Source: an uncultured Lachnospiraceae bacterium
GTDB lineage: Bacteria > Bacillota > Clostridia > Lachnospirales > Lachnospiraceae
Length of the DNA stretch: 31,020 nt
Direction: 5' to 3'
NCBI GenBank assembly: GCA_934351925.1
Contig: CAKRJT010000033.1
Coordinates: forward strand, 1-31,020
Of this stretch, positions 14,984 to 22,450 are shown in pieces. The notes under the pieces were generated by a model. It ran no database searches. It was not told the origin of the DNA and saw only the letters and a list, made by a program, of their open reading frames with translations. How positions within the stretch are numbered: the stretch's first letter is position 1; each line of letters starts with the position of its first letter. The position numbers and the translations under genes are program-made.

Positions 14984-15910
14984 ATGAATAACAATATTTT
15001 TTATAAAATCACAGCCTGCTCACTTCCACAGATATCCCTCTGTGATACTGCCAATATAAAGCCTCCGTACATTCATTTTAAGAGGCAGGCACAGGAATAT
15101 ATTTTCTACTACATTCATTCGGGAGAACTGCACATCCGCGAGGACAGGCGCGAGTATCTTCTGACCGAGGGGGACTACATTCTGCTTGACCCTGAATTTG
15201 AGCATGAGGGACTTAGTGCGACCAGATGCAGCTTTTCATATATTCATTTTACACTTGACGGAGTTGATATGCTTCCGGACCGGAATATCAAAAACGCCCT
15301 GACTGCCAATATGGCAAATACCGCAAAAATCCATGACAGCCAAAACAGCCCTGAAAAAAATAATAACAATATGACTCCATTTATGCTCCCGCTTTTCCCG
15401 AAAACCGGGCATATTGATGTCAACATACTTGCCGCTGAATTTAACCTCACGCTGTCAAAGCTACTTGAATGTATTCACGACATGACGTTAAATTCATACC
15501 TTATGAGCAGCCTGCTGTGTGAGCTTATCGGCATGCTCGCGCAGAACTACAGACGCAGCCTCGTCCACTCCATCGCCGCCGGCTCCCGTGCGGGCGGATA
15601 CGTCATAACCCTCCGTCACTATCTCTCTGCCAACTATAACGAGGACATTGACAGTGCAAAGCTTGAGGAGATGTTTCACTGTAATTTTGACTACCTCAAC
15701 CGCGTATTTAAAAAGGAAACGGGTGACACCATCTTCTCGACCCTCAGCCACATACGCATCCGCAACGCAAAAAAATACCTCGCCACAGGTCTGTATACCT
15801 GCAACGAGGTTGCCACGAAGTGCGGCTTTCACGATGCCTACTATTTTTCAAAGGTATTTAAAAAGCTGGCAGGATGCACTCCGACGGAATATAGGAAAAA
15901 TATTAATTAA
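14984..15910 (+). CDS. AraC-family transcription regulator
   Basis: A 308-residue regulator. The N-terminal part (about 15-110) is a cupin-type ligand-binding domain (YIHSGELHIREDRREYLLTE, then GDYILLDPEFEHEG). The C-terminal part (about 205-308) holds the two helix-turn-helix units of the family, ending with the characteristic EVATKCGFHDAYYFSKVFKK and TPTEYRK. Such proteins usually sense a small molecule, often a sugar, and activate a neighbouring gene. The only divergent neighbour is the MATE exporter at 13422-14756. The ATG at 14984 has GAGGAAA about six bases upstream; an in-frame TTG five codons earlier would begin inside that site. A run of Asn/Lys (about 118-130) makes an unusual low-complexity linker between the domains. 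Confidence 0.9.
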   Translation: MNNNIFYKITACSLPQISLCDTANIKPPYIHFKRQAQEYIFYYIHSGELHIREDRREYLLTEGDYILLDPEFEHEGLSATRCSFSYIHFTLDGVDMLPDRNIKNALTANMANTAKIHDSQNSPEKNNNNMTPFMLPLFPKTGHIDVNILAAEFNLTLSKLLECIHDMTLNSYLMSSLLCELIGMLAQNYRRSLVHSIAAGSRAGGYVITLRHYLSANYNEDIDSAKLEEMFHCNFDYLNRVFKKETGDTIFSTLSHIRIRNAKKYLATGLYTCNEVATKCGFHDAYYFSKVFKKLAGCTPTEYRKNIN

Positions 15911-15949
15911 ACAGGTGAAATCAAATTCTCACTCAAACACACACAGCTC

Positions 15950-16684
15950 CTACACCTCAACCACAAGAATCCCTTCCTGTCCTGATGGAATCTCAGTTTC
16001 AATCCTTCCGCCGGCAAACAATGCCGCTCCGCCCTTTGCAATGTCATCCGCTTCCCTGTCCTTACATAGCGAATTGACATATAACACCTTGCTGTTGATT
16101 CTGCCGGCCTGCGCGGCATACTCAAGCTTTTCGGAGGTATTCCACTCATGTTCATTGAAATCAGTATATACAGGCCAGAAAACAATGTCCGGGTGCAGCT
16201 TGTTTATCCTGTCTATATTGGTATCGAACCATAAATCCCCACACAGACCGACAACAACCTTCCTGTCAAGAAATAAAAACGAAAGAAATTCTTCCCCCTC
16301 ACGGTAATGCTCATCCGCAAAGCTTTCCTTCCAGCCCGGCGATACCCTTCTGTATAAATCAAGAACTTTACCCGTCCGGTCTACCGTGAGCTGTGAGCTG
16401 TAAAATAAATCCCCTTCTTTCTCTATAAATCCGAAGGAAACAGCAATCTTATATTCCTCTGCGGCGGAGCATATTTCGGTTATTAGCGAATCGTTCCGGG
16501 TTACTGCAATCTTTTCATCATGCTCCACATTAAAATCCGCACAGTAAAAGCCCTGCAGAAAGGCTTCTCCGAATATAACTATGTCCGCTGTATCTGAGTA
16601 CTTTTTCATTGTATCAATTATAACTCTCTTATTATGCTGTATGTCCCCATCGATAAAACCCATTGCCGCCAATGCACATTTCAT
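15950..16684 (-). CDS. Nitrilase-superfamily amidohydrolase
   Basis: A 244-residue carbon-nitrogen hydrolase fold protein that would cleave a non-peptide amide bond. The catalytic Glu is E40 (FGEAFLQG) and the nucleophile is C148 (VGLCGDLW). The usual catalytic Lys of the YRKxH motif appears as Arg (LYRRVSPGWKE, R113); K119 may take its place if the loop differs. The substrate is unknown. The start at 16684 (ATG) has AGGTG six bases upstream, better than an in-frame GTG three codons earlier. It converges with the AraC gene, 39 bases apart, with no obvious terminator between. Degenerate repeats lie directly upstream. Confidence 0.8.
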   Translation of the reverse strand: MKCALAAMGFIDGDIQHNKRVIIDTMKKYSDTADIVIFGEAFLQGFYCADFNVEHDEKIAVTRNDSLITEICSAAEEYKIAVSFGFIEKEGDLFYSSQLTVDRTGKVLDLYRRVSPGWKESFADEHYREGEEFLSFLFLDRKVVVGLCGDLWFDTNIDRINKLHPDIVFWPVYTDFNEHEWNTSEKLEYAAQAGRINSKVLYVNSLCKDREADDIAKGGAALFAGGRIETEIPSGQEGILVVEV

Positions 16685-16702
16685 ACTTGTCACCTGCCCT
16701 GA

Positions 16703-16868
16703 TTATAATAATCTGCCCTTCCAAGCCCTACGGTTGCTTTACCTCATTTCATAATATGTATTAACAATTATAATAACCTGTTATTCCAAGCCACACGGTT
16801 GCACAATCTCGTTATTGATTCAATGCAGCTTATTTATAATAACCTGCTCTTCCAATCCCTATAGTTGT
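16703..16868. repeat. Three degenerate 35-base direct repeats, 65-66-base period
   Basis: Copies begin at 16703, 16768 and 16834. Each has the form TTATAATAAyCTG...TTCCAAkCC...GGTTGC or a close variant. On the minus strand each encodes a similar peptide end: TVGLGRADYYN, TVWLGITGYYN and TIGIGRAGYYK followed by a stop. The repeats look like the decayed 3' ends of a tandemly duplicated small gene. The even period and protein-like content argue against a regulatory array or CRISPR. Confidence 0.65.
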
Positions 16869-17000
16869 CCAGTGATTTGCGTTTTGCAATTCTTCATCCA
16901 CATAATGTATCGAAGCCACTTCCGCTCTGCTCATGCCCAAATTAACTTTTTTATTATCAATAGATATTCCTTCAAGTGGATTTATTGTCACATTCATCAT
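16830..17000 (-). pseudogene. Small ORF, probable internally deleted gene remnant
   Basis: A 56-residue frame starting at the ATG at 17000, with AGGGG eight bases upstream. Its first half (INPLEGISIDNKKVNLGMSR) looks like the start of a larger family in which a G-I-x-LGMSxxEV segment is typical. Its end (HWTTIGIGRAGYYK) matches the peptide tail found twice more just downstream. The middle seems missing, so I read it as an internally deleted gene whose C-terminal coding segment survives in three copies. The family is not recognised. It could be a small expressed protein, since the ribosome binding site is intact. Confidence 0.5.
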
Positions 17001-17015
17001 ATTTATACCCCTGCA

Positions 17016-17038
17016 TACTGCAAGCATAGCTTGCAGTA
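17016..17038. repeat. Perfect 10-bp hairpin
   Basis: TACTGCAAGC and GCTTGCAGTA with a 3-base loop, immediately upstream of the small remnant gene and 17 bases from the next perfect hairpin. No T-run follows on either strand, so it is not a typical terminator. Confidence 0.6.
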
Positions 17039-17054
17039 CTGCCACCAATAAGTT

Positions 17055-17077
17055 GTTTGAAAGTTTCACTTTCAAAC
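17055..17077. repeat. Second perfect 10-bp hairpin
   Basis: GTTTGAAAGT and ACTTTCAAAC with loop TTC. It lies 10 bases past the stop of the GNAT gene ending at 17088, so on the minus strand it may weakly terminate that gene. No strong T-run follows. Confidence 0.55.
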
Positions 17078-17087
17078 TTATATCTCC

Positions 17088-17618
17088 CTATATCATTCTT
17101 CCCATCTCAATTCTCATATTGTGCTCTTTGGGTCCATTATTTGAGTACGCATACCTGTCAAAACCGATTATTTCAAAACCATTTTTCATATAAAATGATA
17201 TAGCTTTTGAGTTATAGCTCTGAGTCTCTAACACAATCATTCGCGCCCCGCTCGCTATGGCTTCCGTGAAAATACGCTCAATCAATGCCTGCCCTATTCC
17301 ACAGTTGCGTCTATCCATGTTGAAAACACAAATATTGCTGATTCTAAAGCGGTTATTCCATTTTTCCAAAAAGCCCTCCACGAACCCAACAAGCTCACCG
17401 TCCATATATGCCCCGTACGCAACAGGGTTTTCAAGCCAGTCCGAAAGAATTTCATCCGTGATTGACATTCTCAACTCCTCATCACTATCTACCCACTCAA
17501 CAGCAAATCCTCCGCTCACCGGTTCTATTGAAAGGAATTTATCTGAATGGATTTGGGCACTATACGATTGCCCTTTCATGGTATTATAGTCAAGTTCTCT
17601 TATCTCCGGCTTCTGCAT
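17088..17618 (-). CDS. GNAT-family N-acetyltransferase
   Basis: A 176-residue acetyltransferase of the GCN5-related fold, using acetyl-CoA. The pyrophosphate-binding motif A is RRNCGIGQA (103-111), preceded by the usual strand NICVF and followed by MIVLETQSYNSKAISFYMK and the beta-bulge strand NGFEIIGFDRY. The pattern resembles streptothricin-acetyltransferase-like proteins (LETQ...N, FY, GF), but resistance is not demonstrated. The ATG at 17618 has GGGG seven bases upstream; in-frame TTG and ATG codons before it lack a site. It lies 25 bases behind a second GNAT gene, with which it probably forms a two-gene transcript. Confidence 0.85.
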   Translation of the reverse strand: MQKPEIRELDYNTMKGQSYSAQIHSDKFLSIEPVSGGFAVEWVDSDEELRMSITDEILSDWLENPVAYGAYMDGELVGFVEGFLEKWNNRFRISNICVFNMDRRNCGIGQALIERIFTEAIASGARMIVLETQSYNSKAISFYMKNGFEIIGFDRYAYSNNGPKEHNMRIEMGRMI

Positions 17619-17643
17619 ATACATACCCCGCAAATTTATTTTT

Positions 17644-18192
17644 CTAAAGTTTTTTCATCATCCAATATGCGTCACGATATGAACCATCCGGATATTTCAT
17701 ATTATCCGGAAAAGTGCCGTATTTTTGAAAGCCAAGCTTTTCATATAGCGAAATTGCGCTCTCGTTTCCGGCTATCACTTCCAGTTCGGCCTGCTCGTAT
17801 CCAAGCTTGGCAGCAATGTCTAATACTGTTTCCAGCATAGCCTTTCCAATCCCGCAACCACAATACTCCTTATATAGGGCAATCGCCAGCTCGCAACGAT
17901 GTTTATATCTTTTATATGCTGCCACATTCATAAGTGAGCAATTTCCGACATGTTTTCCATTGACAAATGCTAAAAGCATTAGTTCGCGTTCAGAATCAAG
18001 CTTAGCCTGAATAAAGGCTTCTTCTTTTTCCAATGTTATTGTAATCTCATCAGGTTCTCTTATTAAATACGGGGTTTCTCCACTCGTAGCTTTAAGATAC
18101 TTTATTAAATCTGCCGAATCTTCCGGCGTTGCCGCTCTTAATAATACATTTCTTCCAAGCTTATCCTTTATTGTTATTGGTTCTATTGTCAT
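17644..18192 (-). CDS. GNAT-family N-acetyltransferase
   Basis: A 182-residue acetyltransferase. It opens with strand VLLRAATPEDSADLIKYL, typical of the RimJ/RimL-like and general GNAT groups. Motif A is YCGCGIGKAM (110-119), then QAELEVIAGNESAISLYEKL and the closing GF-K-YGTFP. The acceptor amine is unknown. The ATG at 18192 follows GGAGGGGG by about eight bases; an in-frame TTG six codons earlier lies inside that site and is rejected. First gene of the pair, behind a near-consensus promoter at 18250-18278. Confidence 0.85.
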   Translation of the reverse strand: MTIEPITIKDKLGRNVLLRAATPEDSADLIKYLKATSGETPYLIREPDEITITLEKEEAFIQAKLDSERELMLLAFVNGKHVGNCSLMNVAAYKRYKHRCELAIALYKEYCGCGIGKAMLETVLDIAAKLGYEQAELEVIAGNESAISLYEKLGFQKYGTFPDNMKYPDGSYRDAYWMMKKL

Positions 18193-18249
18193 TGTCTTTT
18201 CCCCCTCCAAATCCGATTTACCACCAAAAACAGCTCTGCCATATTCAAC

Positions 18250-18278
18250 ATTATATCGCGAAATGCTGCCTTTCTCAA
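18250..18278 (-). promoter_or_regulatory. Promoter of the GNAT gene pair
   Basis: On the minus strand: -35 TTGAGA (complement of 18273-18278), 17-base spacer, perfect -10 TATAAT (complement of 18250-18255). The leader is about 50 bases. Confidence 0.75.
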
Positions 18279-18333
18279 TTATGAATTTTCATGCCTTTTT
18301 AAGAAGTGTCTTAATGAGTGTATAAAACAAAGC

Positions 18334-18361
18334 AGCAGGAAACCATAACTGATTTCCTGCT
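18334..18361 (-). terminator. Terminator after the NT5C-like gene
   Basis: AGCAGGAAA and TTTCCTGCT form a perfect 9-bp stem with a 10-base loop, nine bases after the stop of the nucleotidase gene. On the minus strand it is followed by GCTTTGTTTT, a weak T-tract. Confidence 0.65.
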
Positions 18362-18370
18362 ATATACCTT

Positions 18371-18979
18371 TTACCTGGAACACTCCTCAAACAATCTGTC
18401 AATCTCCTTCCAGCCCTCACATCTCACAAAATTGTCATTCGGAAGCTCCGCATGTATGTTCCACGGACGGTTAAATACTGCCACCTTACACCCTTCAAAG
18501 TGCATGACATGCTCAAAGGCAGCCGGTGAATCCTCTATTGCAAAATCAAAGGTCATGCTGTACAACTGCTCCAAGGTCATATTGAACGCATAGGTCTGTT
18601 CGAACTTTTCACGTCCATACTTGTCAACGCAATACAGCAAAACCCTCTCAAGCCCATGCTCATCAAGCCATCTCCGCGATGGTTCGTAGGAATTAAAAGG
18701 TCTGCCTGTGATAATGAACACCTCATGTCCTTCGTCGACCCACTTATTAATAGTCTGTGAAGCCCCCGGAGTCTCCTCATAATTCATCAATTGTTCCGGA
18801 AGGTGTCCTACTCTCATCAACTCCTCATACTGTTCATCATTTAAATCGAATGTTTTTTTCAGGTTAAAGAACTGAACCTCGCTGTAAGGCACATCCTTTC
18901 CGAACAATTCCTTTGCAATTTTCGTAAAGTTCTTTGCTGTCTCACATAGTACATCATCAAAATCTATATATATCTTCAT
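18371..18979 (-). CDS. HAD-superfamily 5'(3')-deoxyribonucleotidase-like protein (NT5C)
   Basis: A 202-residue HAD hydrolase. The nucleophile motif is at the very start (IDFDDVLCET, D6 and D8). Motif II is the Thr of IITGRP, and motif III/IV appear as the Lys in DKYGREKFE and FAIEDSP. The doubled Asp after DxD and the small size match the NT5C group, which removes phosphate from nucleoside monophosphates. The physiological substrate is not certain. The ATG at 18979 has AAGGA about nine bases upstream. It stands alone between gene remnants upstream and the GNAT promoter downstream. Confidence 0.8.
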   Translation of the reverse strand: MKIYIDFDDVLCETAKNFTKIAKELFGKDVPYSEVQFFNLKKTFDLNDEQYEELMRVGHLPEQLMNYEETPGASQTINKWVDEGHEVFIITGRPFNSYEPSRRWLDEHGLERVLLYCVDKYGREKFEQTYAFNMTLEQLYSMTFDFAIEDSPAAFEHVMHFEGCKVAVFNRPWNIHAELPNDNFVRCEGWKEIDRLFEECSR

Positions 18980-19021
18980 TGTTGTGTTTCCTTTCTTCTG
19001 TTACGCTTTCCCCATGCAGCA

Positions 19022-19180
19022 TTAGTTATGTGGAATCTCCAGCATATCAAGTAATCTTATAAATGTATCCTGCCCATCAAGGCAACTCTGGTGTGTCCTG
19101 ATAAAACCATTTTCTGAAAGCATATCGTCCAGCACATTTAATGTCTCATACATGGTATACACTGTTTCAGTATCCTCCAT
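19022..19180 (-). pseudogene. Remnant of a LytTR-type DNA-binding domain
   Basis: A 52-codon frame, VYTMYETLNVLDDMLSENGF followed by IRTHQSCLDG, resembles the C-terminal part of LytTR response-regulator domains (a short strand, a helix, then FxRxHxSyLVN). The invariant SyLVN has decayed to SCLDG and the N-terminal half of the domain and any receiver are missing. No ribosome binding site precedes the ATG at 19180, which lies nine bases after the stop of the ATPase gene. I read it as a truncated leftover. Confidence 0.45.
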
Positions 19181-19189
19181 AACATGAAA

Positions 19190-20443
19190 CTAAAACTCCA
19201 AACTATCCTCATTGAGCAGAAAATATTTTATGCCCATGATCACAAAGCCTTCCTCATTTCTCCAAGGCTTTTTTGTTCCATTTACTATAACAATCTTCTT
19301 AAATGAATCCGGAATATTTCGAAGTGAATTAAGTTCCTGTGTTTGCTTTTCCTCAGAAGTCATATCATAAGCCACCTGAATGTAATATCTCTGACTGCCC
19401 TGGTTTACTACAAAATCAACCTCTAGCTGCTTATGAACTCTCTTTCCGTCACTATTCTTTGCAAATACATCCACAATACCAACCTCTACATTGTAGCCAC
19501 GCACAAGCAACTCATTATAAACAATGTTCTCCATAATATGAGTCGGCTCCTGCTGTCTGAAGTTTAGTCTGGCATTTCTAAGTCCTATATCCGAAAAATA
19601 GTATTTCAGATTGGCTCCTACATATTTTCTCCCCTTAATATCATACCGGTCCGCTTTAGAAATCAAAAATGCCTCTGCCAAATAATCAATATGATTGGAT
19701 ATAGTTTTATTGCTGTAATTGATACCTCTCTCACTTTTGAAAGTATTTGATATTTTTGTTGGATTGGTAGGTGCTCCTATGGCAGAAGCAAGAATGTCCA
19801 CCAAAGTTCCAATCTCATCAACATTTTGAATTCTGTTTCGCTCTACCACATCCTTGATATAAACATTGGTAAAAATATTTTTAAGATACTCAGCCTTCTG
19901 GCGTTCTACAGAAAATTGTGCCACTTGTGGTAAACCACCGTATATCATATATTCTTCCCAAGCATCATCATAATCTCCATCATAAGCCGCATAGAACTCT
20001 GCAAAAGACAACGGATAAATTCTGATTTCATCTCCTCTGCCTCTAAATTCAGTTACAATATCACTAGATAAAAATTTCGAATTACTGCCGGTTACATACA
20101 CATCAATGTTACTGATACGAAGCAAGCTATTCAGCACTTCTTCAAATCGTGGCATAAACTGTACTTCGTCCAAGAGCAGATAATACTTCCGGTCATCTTC
20201 CACCCGCTCTTTAATATGCTGATAACACTTCTTTGGATCTCTCAGTTCCTCATTTTCAATGCCATCTAAAGCAATTTCAATGATGTGGTCATTATCTACA
20301 CCATTTTCCAATAAATATTTCTTAAACAACACAAATAACAGGAATGATTTGCCGCATCTCCTGATTCCCGTGATAATCTTAATCATTCCGTTATCTTTTC
20401 TTATCTTTAACTGTTCAAGGTATGAATCTCTCTTAATCTCCAT
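19190..20443 (-). CDS. AAA ATPase with DUF4143 domain
   Basis: A 417-residue protein of the widespread AAA_14/DUF4143 family. Walker A is GIRRCGKS (26-33) and Walker B LLLDEVQ (89-95). VTGSNSKFLS is the sensor region and the arginine-rich EFRGRGDEIRIYPLSFAEF is the family hallmark. The C-terminal DUF4143 part has a PD-(D/E)xK-nuclease-like pattern (ENIVYNELL, then LEVDFVV and YYIQVAY). The biological role of the family is not established; copies are often scattered and numerous in gut Clostridia. The ATG at 20443 has AAGGAG seven bases upstream. Gene fragments on both sides suggest a locus with high turnover. Confidence 0.88.
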   Translation of the reverse strand: MEIKRDSYLEQLKIRKDNGMIKIITGIRRCGKSFLLFVLFKKYLLENGVDNDHIIEIALDGIENEELRDPKKCYQHIKERVEDDRKYYLLLDEVQFMPRFEEVLNSLLRISNIDVYVTGSNSKFLSSDIVTEFRGRGDEIRIYPLSFAEFYAAYDGDYDDAWEEYMIYGGLPQVAQFSVERQKAEYLKNIFTNVYIKDVVERNRIQNVDEIGTLVDILASAIGAPTNPTKISNTFKSERGINYSNKTISNHIDYLAEAFLISKADRYDIKGRKYVGANLKYYFSDIGLRNARLNFRQQEPTHIMENIVYNELLVRGYNVEVGIVDVFAKNSDGKRVHKQLEVDFVVNQGSQRYYIQVAYDMTSEEKQTQELNSLRNIPDSFKKIVIVNGTKKPWRNEEGFVIMGIKYFLLNEDSLEF

Positions 20444-20479
20444 AGTGCTACTCCTTGTTTTTGTTCGTTGCACGTATTT

Positions 20480-20518
20480 TGGTAATGTTATTTTACCACT
20501 AAATTATTTTTACTTCAA
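20480..20518 (-). promoter_or_regulatory. Promoter and inverted repeat before the DUF4143 ATPase
   Basis: On the minus strand: -35 TTGAAG (complement of 20513-20518), 17-base spacer, -10 TAAAAT (complement of 20490-20495). An inverted repeat TGGTAA-x7-TTACCA (20480-20498) covers the -10 and could be an operator. Confidence 0.55.
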
Positions 20519-20563
20519 TAGCCATTACTATTTTTTGTGCATTTGCACTTTTCTATGTAGCAA

Positions 20564-20746
20564 TTATAGAAGATATGCAAAAAGGATACCTACACCATGT
20601 ACTATAACCTGCTTTTCACCTTCAATACCTGAAACCTCTATTTTATAACTATAATTTAAGTCTTTGTAAGTATATGTTGTGAATGTTTGGATTTCGGTTT
20701 GATTTGTCAGCGCTGCCTTATCATATACCGATTTTAGGTATAAAAA
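20564..20746 (-). pseudogene. Unidentified coding remnant without start codon
   Basis: A 60-codon open stretch with protein-like composition (SVYDKAALTNQTEIQTFTTY, later KIEVSGIEGEKQVIVHGVGI) that ends with a stop at 20564 and has no start codon or ribosome binding site. Its upstream end runs into the terminator at 20746-20807. It may be the C-terminal end of a lost membrane or secreted protein. No family is recognised. Confidence 0.35.
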
Positions 20747-20807
20747 ATAAGGACTAAATTAGTGCTAACCCCTTGATTTTACTGGGTTTCTCTAACTTTG
20801 TCCTTAT
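20746..20807 (-). terminator. Long terminator hairpin after the HAD-HAD gene
   Basis: AATAAGGACTAAATTAG (20746-20762) and CTAACTTTGTCCTTATT (20791-20807) pair at 15 of 17 positions, with an inner AACCC/GGGTT stem. On the minus strand the stem is followed by a T-rich run (TTTTTTATA), fitting termination of the double-HAD gene ending at 20884. Confidence 0.7.
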
Positions 20808-20897
20808 TATAACATGGTCATCCTGAAAAGGATGAATATATTCAAATTCTGCGTGAAATTCAATAATGTCTTCAACCGCCACATTATCCTTTACGCT
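20754..20897 (-). pseudogene. Fic-domain remnant
   Basis: In a frame shifted from the end of the HAD-HAD gene, the minus strand reads VAVEDIIEFHAEFEYIHPFQ and then D. This is the helix and the start of the Fic active-site motif HPFxDGNGRxGR. Right after HPFQD the motif is lost (DHVIIR) and the frame runs through the terminator to a stop at 20754. The essential His is present but the GNGR loop is gone and there is no start, so it is a dead fragment of a Fic (AMP-transferase) protein. Confidence 0.6.
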
Positions 20898-22410
20898 GTA
20901 TATATTTTTCATCCCTTAACAATTGCATAATTCTGTTATCCGCCTCAGCACGCCGGGTATGTTCCGCCGCAGCTTTCAGAATGTCAAATATCTTCTCCGC
21001 CTTATCAATAAAACATCCGGCTCCCAGCTTTTCCATGTCCGCGCGTTTCCTGAAGCCCCATTCAACCATAATAAGCTTCATTCCGGAATTTTTCGCGGTC
21101 TCAATATCGACCTCTGAATCACCGACATAAACTGCATTTGCGCGGCTCCTGTTAAGCCGGCACAGTGCTTCATTCACCATATCTGCCTCCGGCTTCTTTG
21201 CCATGCTGGGATTATCGCCGACCGCAAGTGGAACCAGCTCACCGAAGAAATGCTCACATAGGCTCTGTGTCGCACTCTGAAGCTTGTTCGACACAACTGC
21301 AACCTTATATCCCTGCTCTTTAAGCTTGGTAAGCATATCAACAATTCCCGGATATGGTCTTGTGTGGTCAAGGTTATGGACTGCGTAATGCTTTTTAAAC
21401 TCCGCAAATACCTTGTCGAAAAGCTCCTTATCCGTTCCCGGCACAACCGCGCGCTCTATGAGCTTAGCGACACCGTTTCCCACAAATGCCGTCACCTCCT
21501 CAAGAGTTCTTTCCAGCATTCCGTACTGTCGTAACGCATGGTTGGTGCTTGCCGCAAGGTCCTCTATGGTGTAGAGCAGTGTTCCGTCAAGGTCGAAGAT
21601 TACGGTATCGATTTTCCCGGCAGCGATACTTTTCTCCGACATGTCATCAGACTTTAATGTACCGTCCTTTAACACATCTGCATGCATGCAGCCTTCCCTG
21701 TCACCATCTTCTTCAGACAGCTTACATTCTGATATACTTTCCTGTGCCTCATTGCAGGCTTTATCTCTAAGAAAAATATCCTCAAGCTCACTAAACTTAT
21801 CTATGCTTCTCCAAGACTTCTCAACCTTTCCAAGTCCATAGGCGGCATACACGATAGGTATTCCTGCCTTCTCACAAGAATCTGCATCGCCCTGCGTGTC
21901 ACCTACATAGACCGCATTTTTAAGATTATTTCTCTCAATAATTTTTCTTATTGTCACATCCTTCGACGCATTCGTATCACCGAAGCACATCCAGTCGGTA
22001 AAATATTTCTGCACATCGTGCACCGCAAAAACCGTATCTATATAACCTCTCTGCGCGTTGGTCACTATAAACAGCTTATATCTATGTGACAGCTTTTCAA
22101 GGGTCCCGGCAACACCCTCATACAGTGCCGGTGCATATCTTATAAGATATTCTTTCTGTCTCTTGTAGATTACCCCTGTTATCTTCTCGTATTCTTCTTT
22201 CGTGCTGTTCGGATAAAAATGGAAAAATATCGTATCCATCGTCTTTCCGAACATAGCTCCAAGGCTCTTACCGTCAAAATTAATCTCCCAGTCAGTGAGC
22301 TCCGTGATGACATCGCGCCACGCATGAGCTACCGCATCCCTCACGTCCCACAAGGTTCCATCAACATCGAATATTATACTGTCGAACTTATTATAATTAT
22401 AATCACCCAT
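20884..22410 (-). CDS. Tandem HAD phosphatase fusion (two Gph-like domains)
   Basis: One 508-residue frame carries two complete HAD phosphatase domains. Domain 1 (about 9-215): FDVDGT (D15, D17), IVTNAQ, SKD and VGDTQGDA. Domain 2 (about 266-500): FDLDGT (D273, D275), VVSNK, KKPEAD and VGDSEVD. The acidic, Ser-rich linker (216-265) looks unstructured. Each half resembles phosphoglycolate phosphatase-like enzymes, with a helical cap after the first motif; both active sites look intact. Substrates are unknown. The ATG at 22410 has AGGTGA five bases upstream; an in-frame GTG three codons earlier overlaps that site. The leader includes a large folded element (22451-22590). Confidence 0.88.
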   Translation of the reverse strand: MGDYNYNKFDSIIFDVDGTLWDVRDAVAHAWRDVITELTDWEINFDGKSLGAMFGKTMDTIFFHFYPNSTKEEYEKITGVIYKRQKEYLIRYAPALYEGVAGTLEKLSHRYKLFIVTNAQRGYIDTVFAVHDVQKYFTDWMCFGDTNASKDVTIRKIIERNNLKNAVYVGDTQGDADSCEKAGIPIVYAAYGLGKVEKSWRSIDKFSELEDIFLRDKACNEAQESISECKLSEEDGDREGCMHADVLKDGTLKSDDMSEKSIAAGKIDTVIFDLDGTLLYTIEDLAASTNHALRQYGMLERTLEEVTAFVGNGVAKLIERAVVPGTDKELFDKVFAEFKKHYAVHNLDHTRPYPGIVDMLTKLKEQGYKVAVVSNKLQSATQSLCEHFFGELVPLAVGDNPSMAKKPEADMVNEALCRLNRSRANAVYVGDSEVDIETAKNSGMKLIMVEWGFRKRADMEKLGAGCFIDKAEKIFDILKAAAEHTRRAEADNRIMQLLRDEKYIQRKG

Positions 22411-22450
22411 TATCTTCACCTTTTTCTTTTCACCTTTTTATTTTCATTTC

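Noticed and set aside
16703..16868. Short direct repeats considered as a CRISPR array
   Set aside because: Only three degenerate copies with similar, protein-like spacers and no cas genes; they encode variants of one peptide tail.
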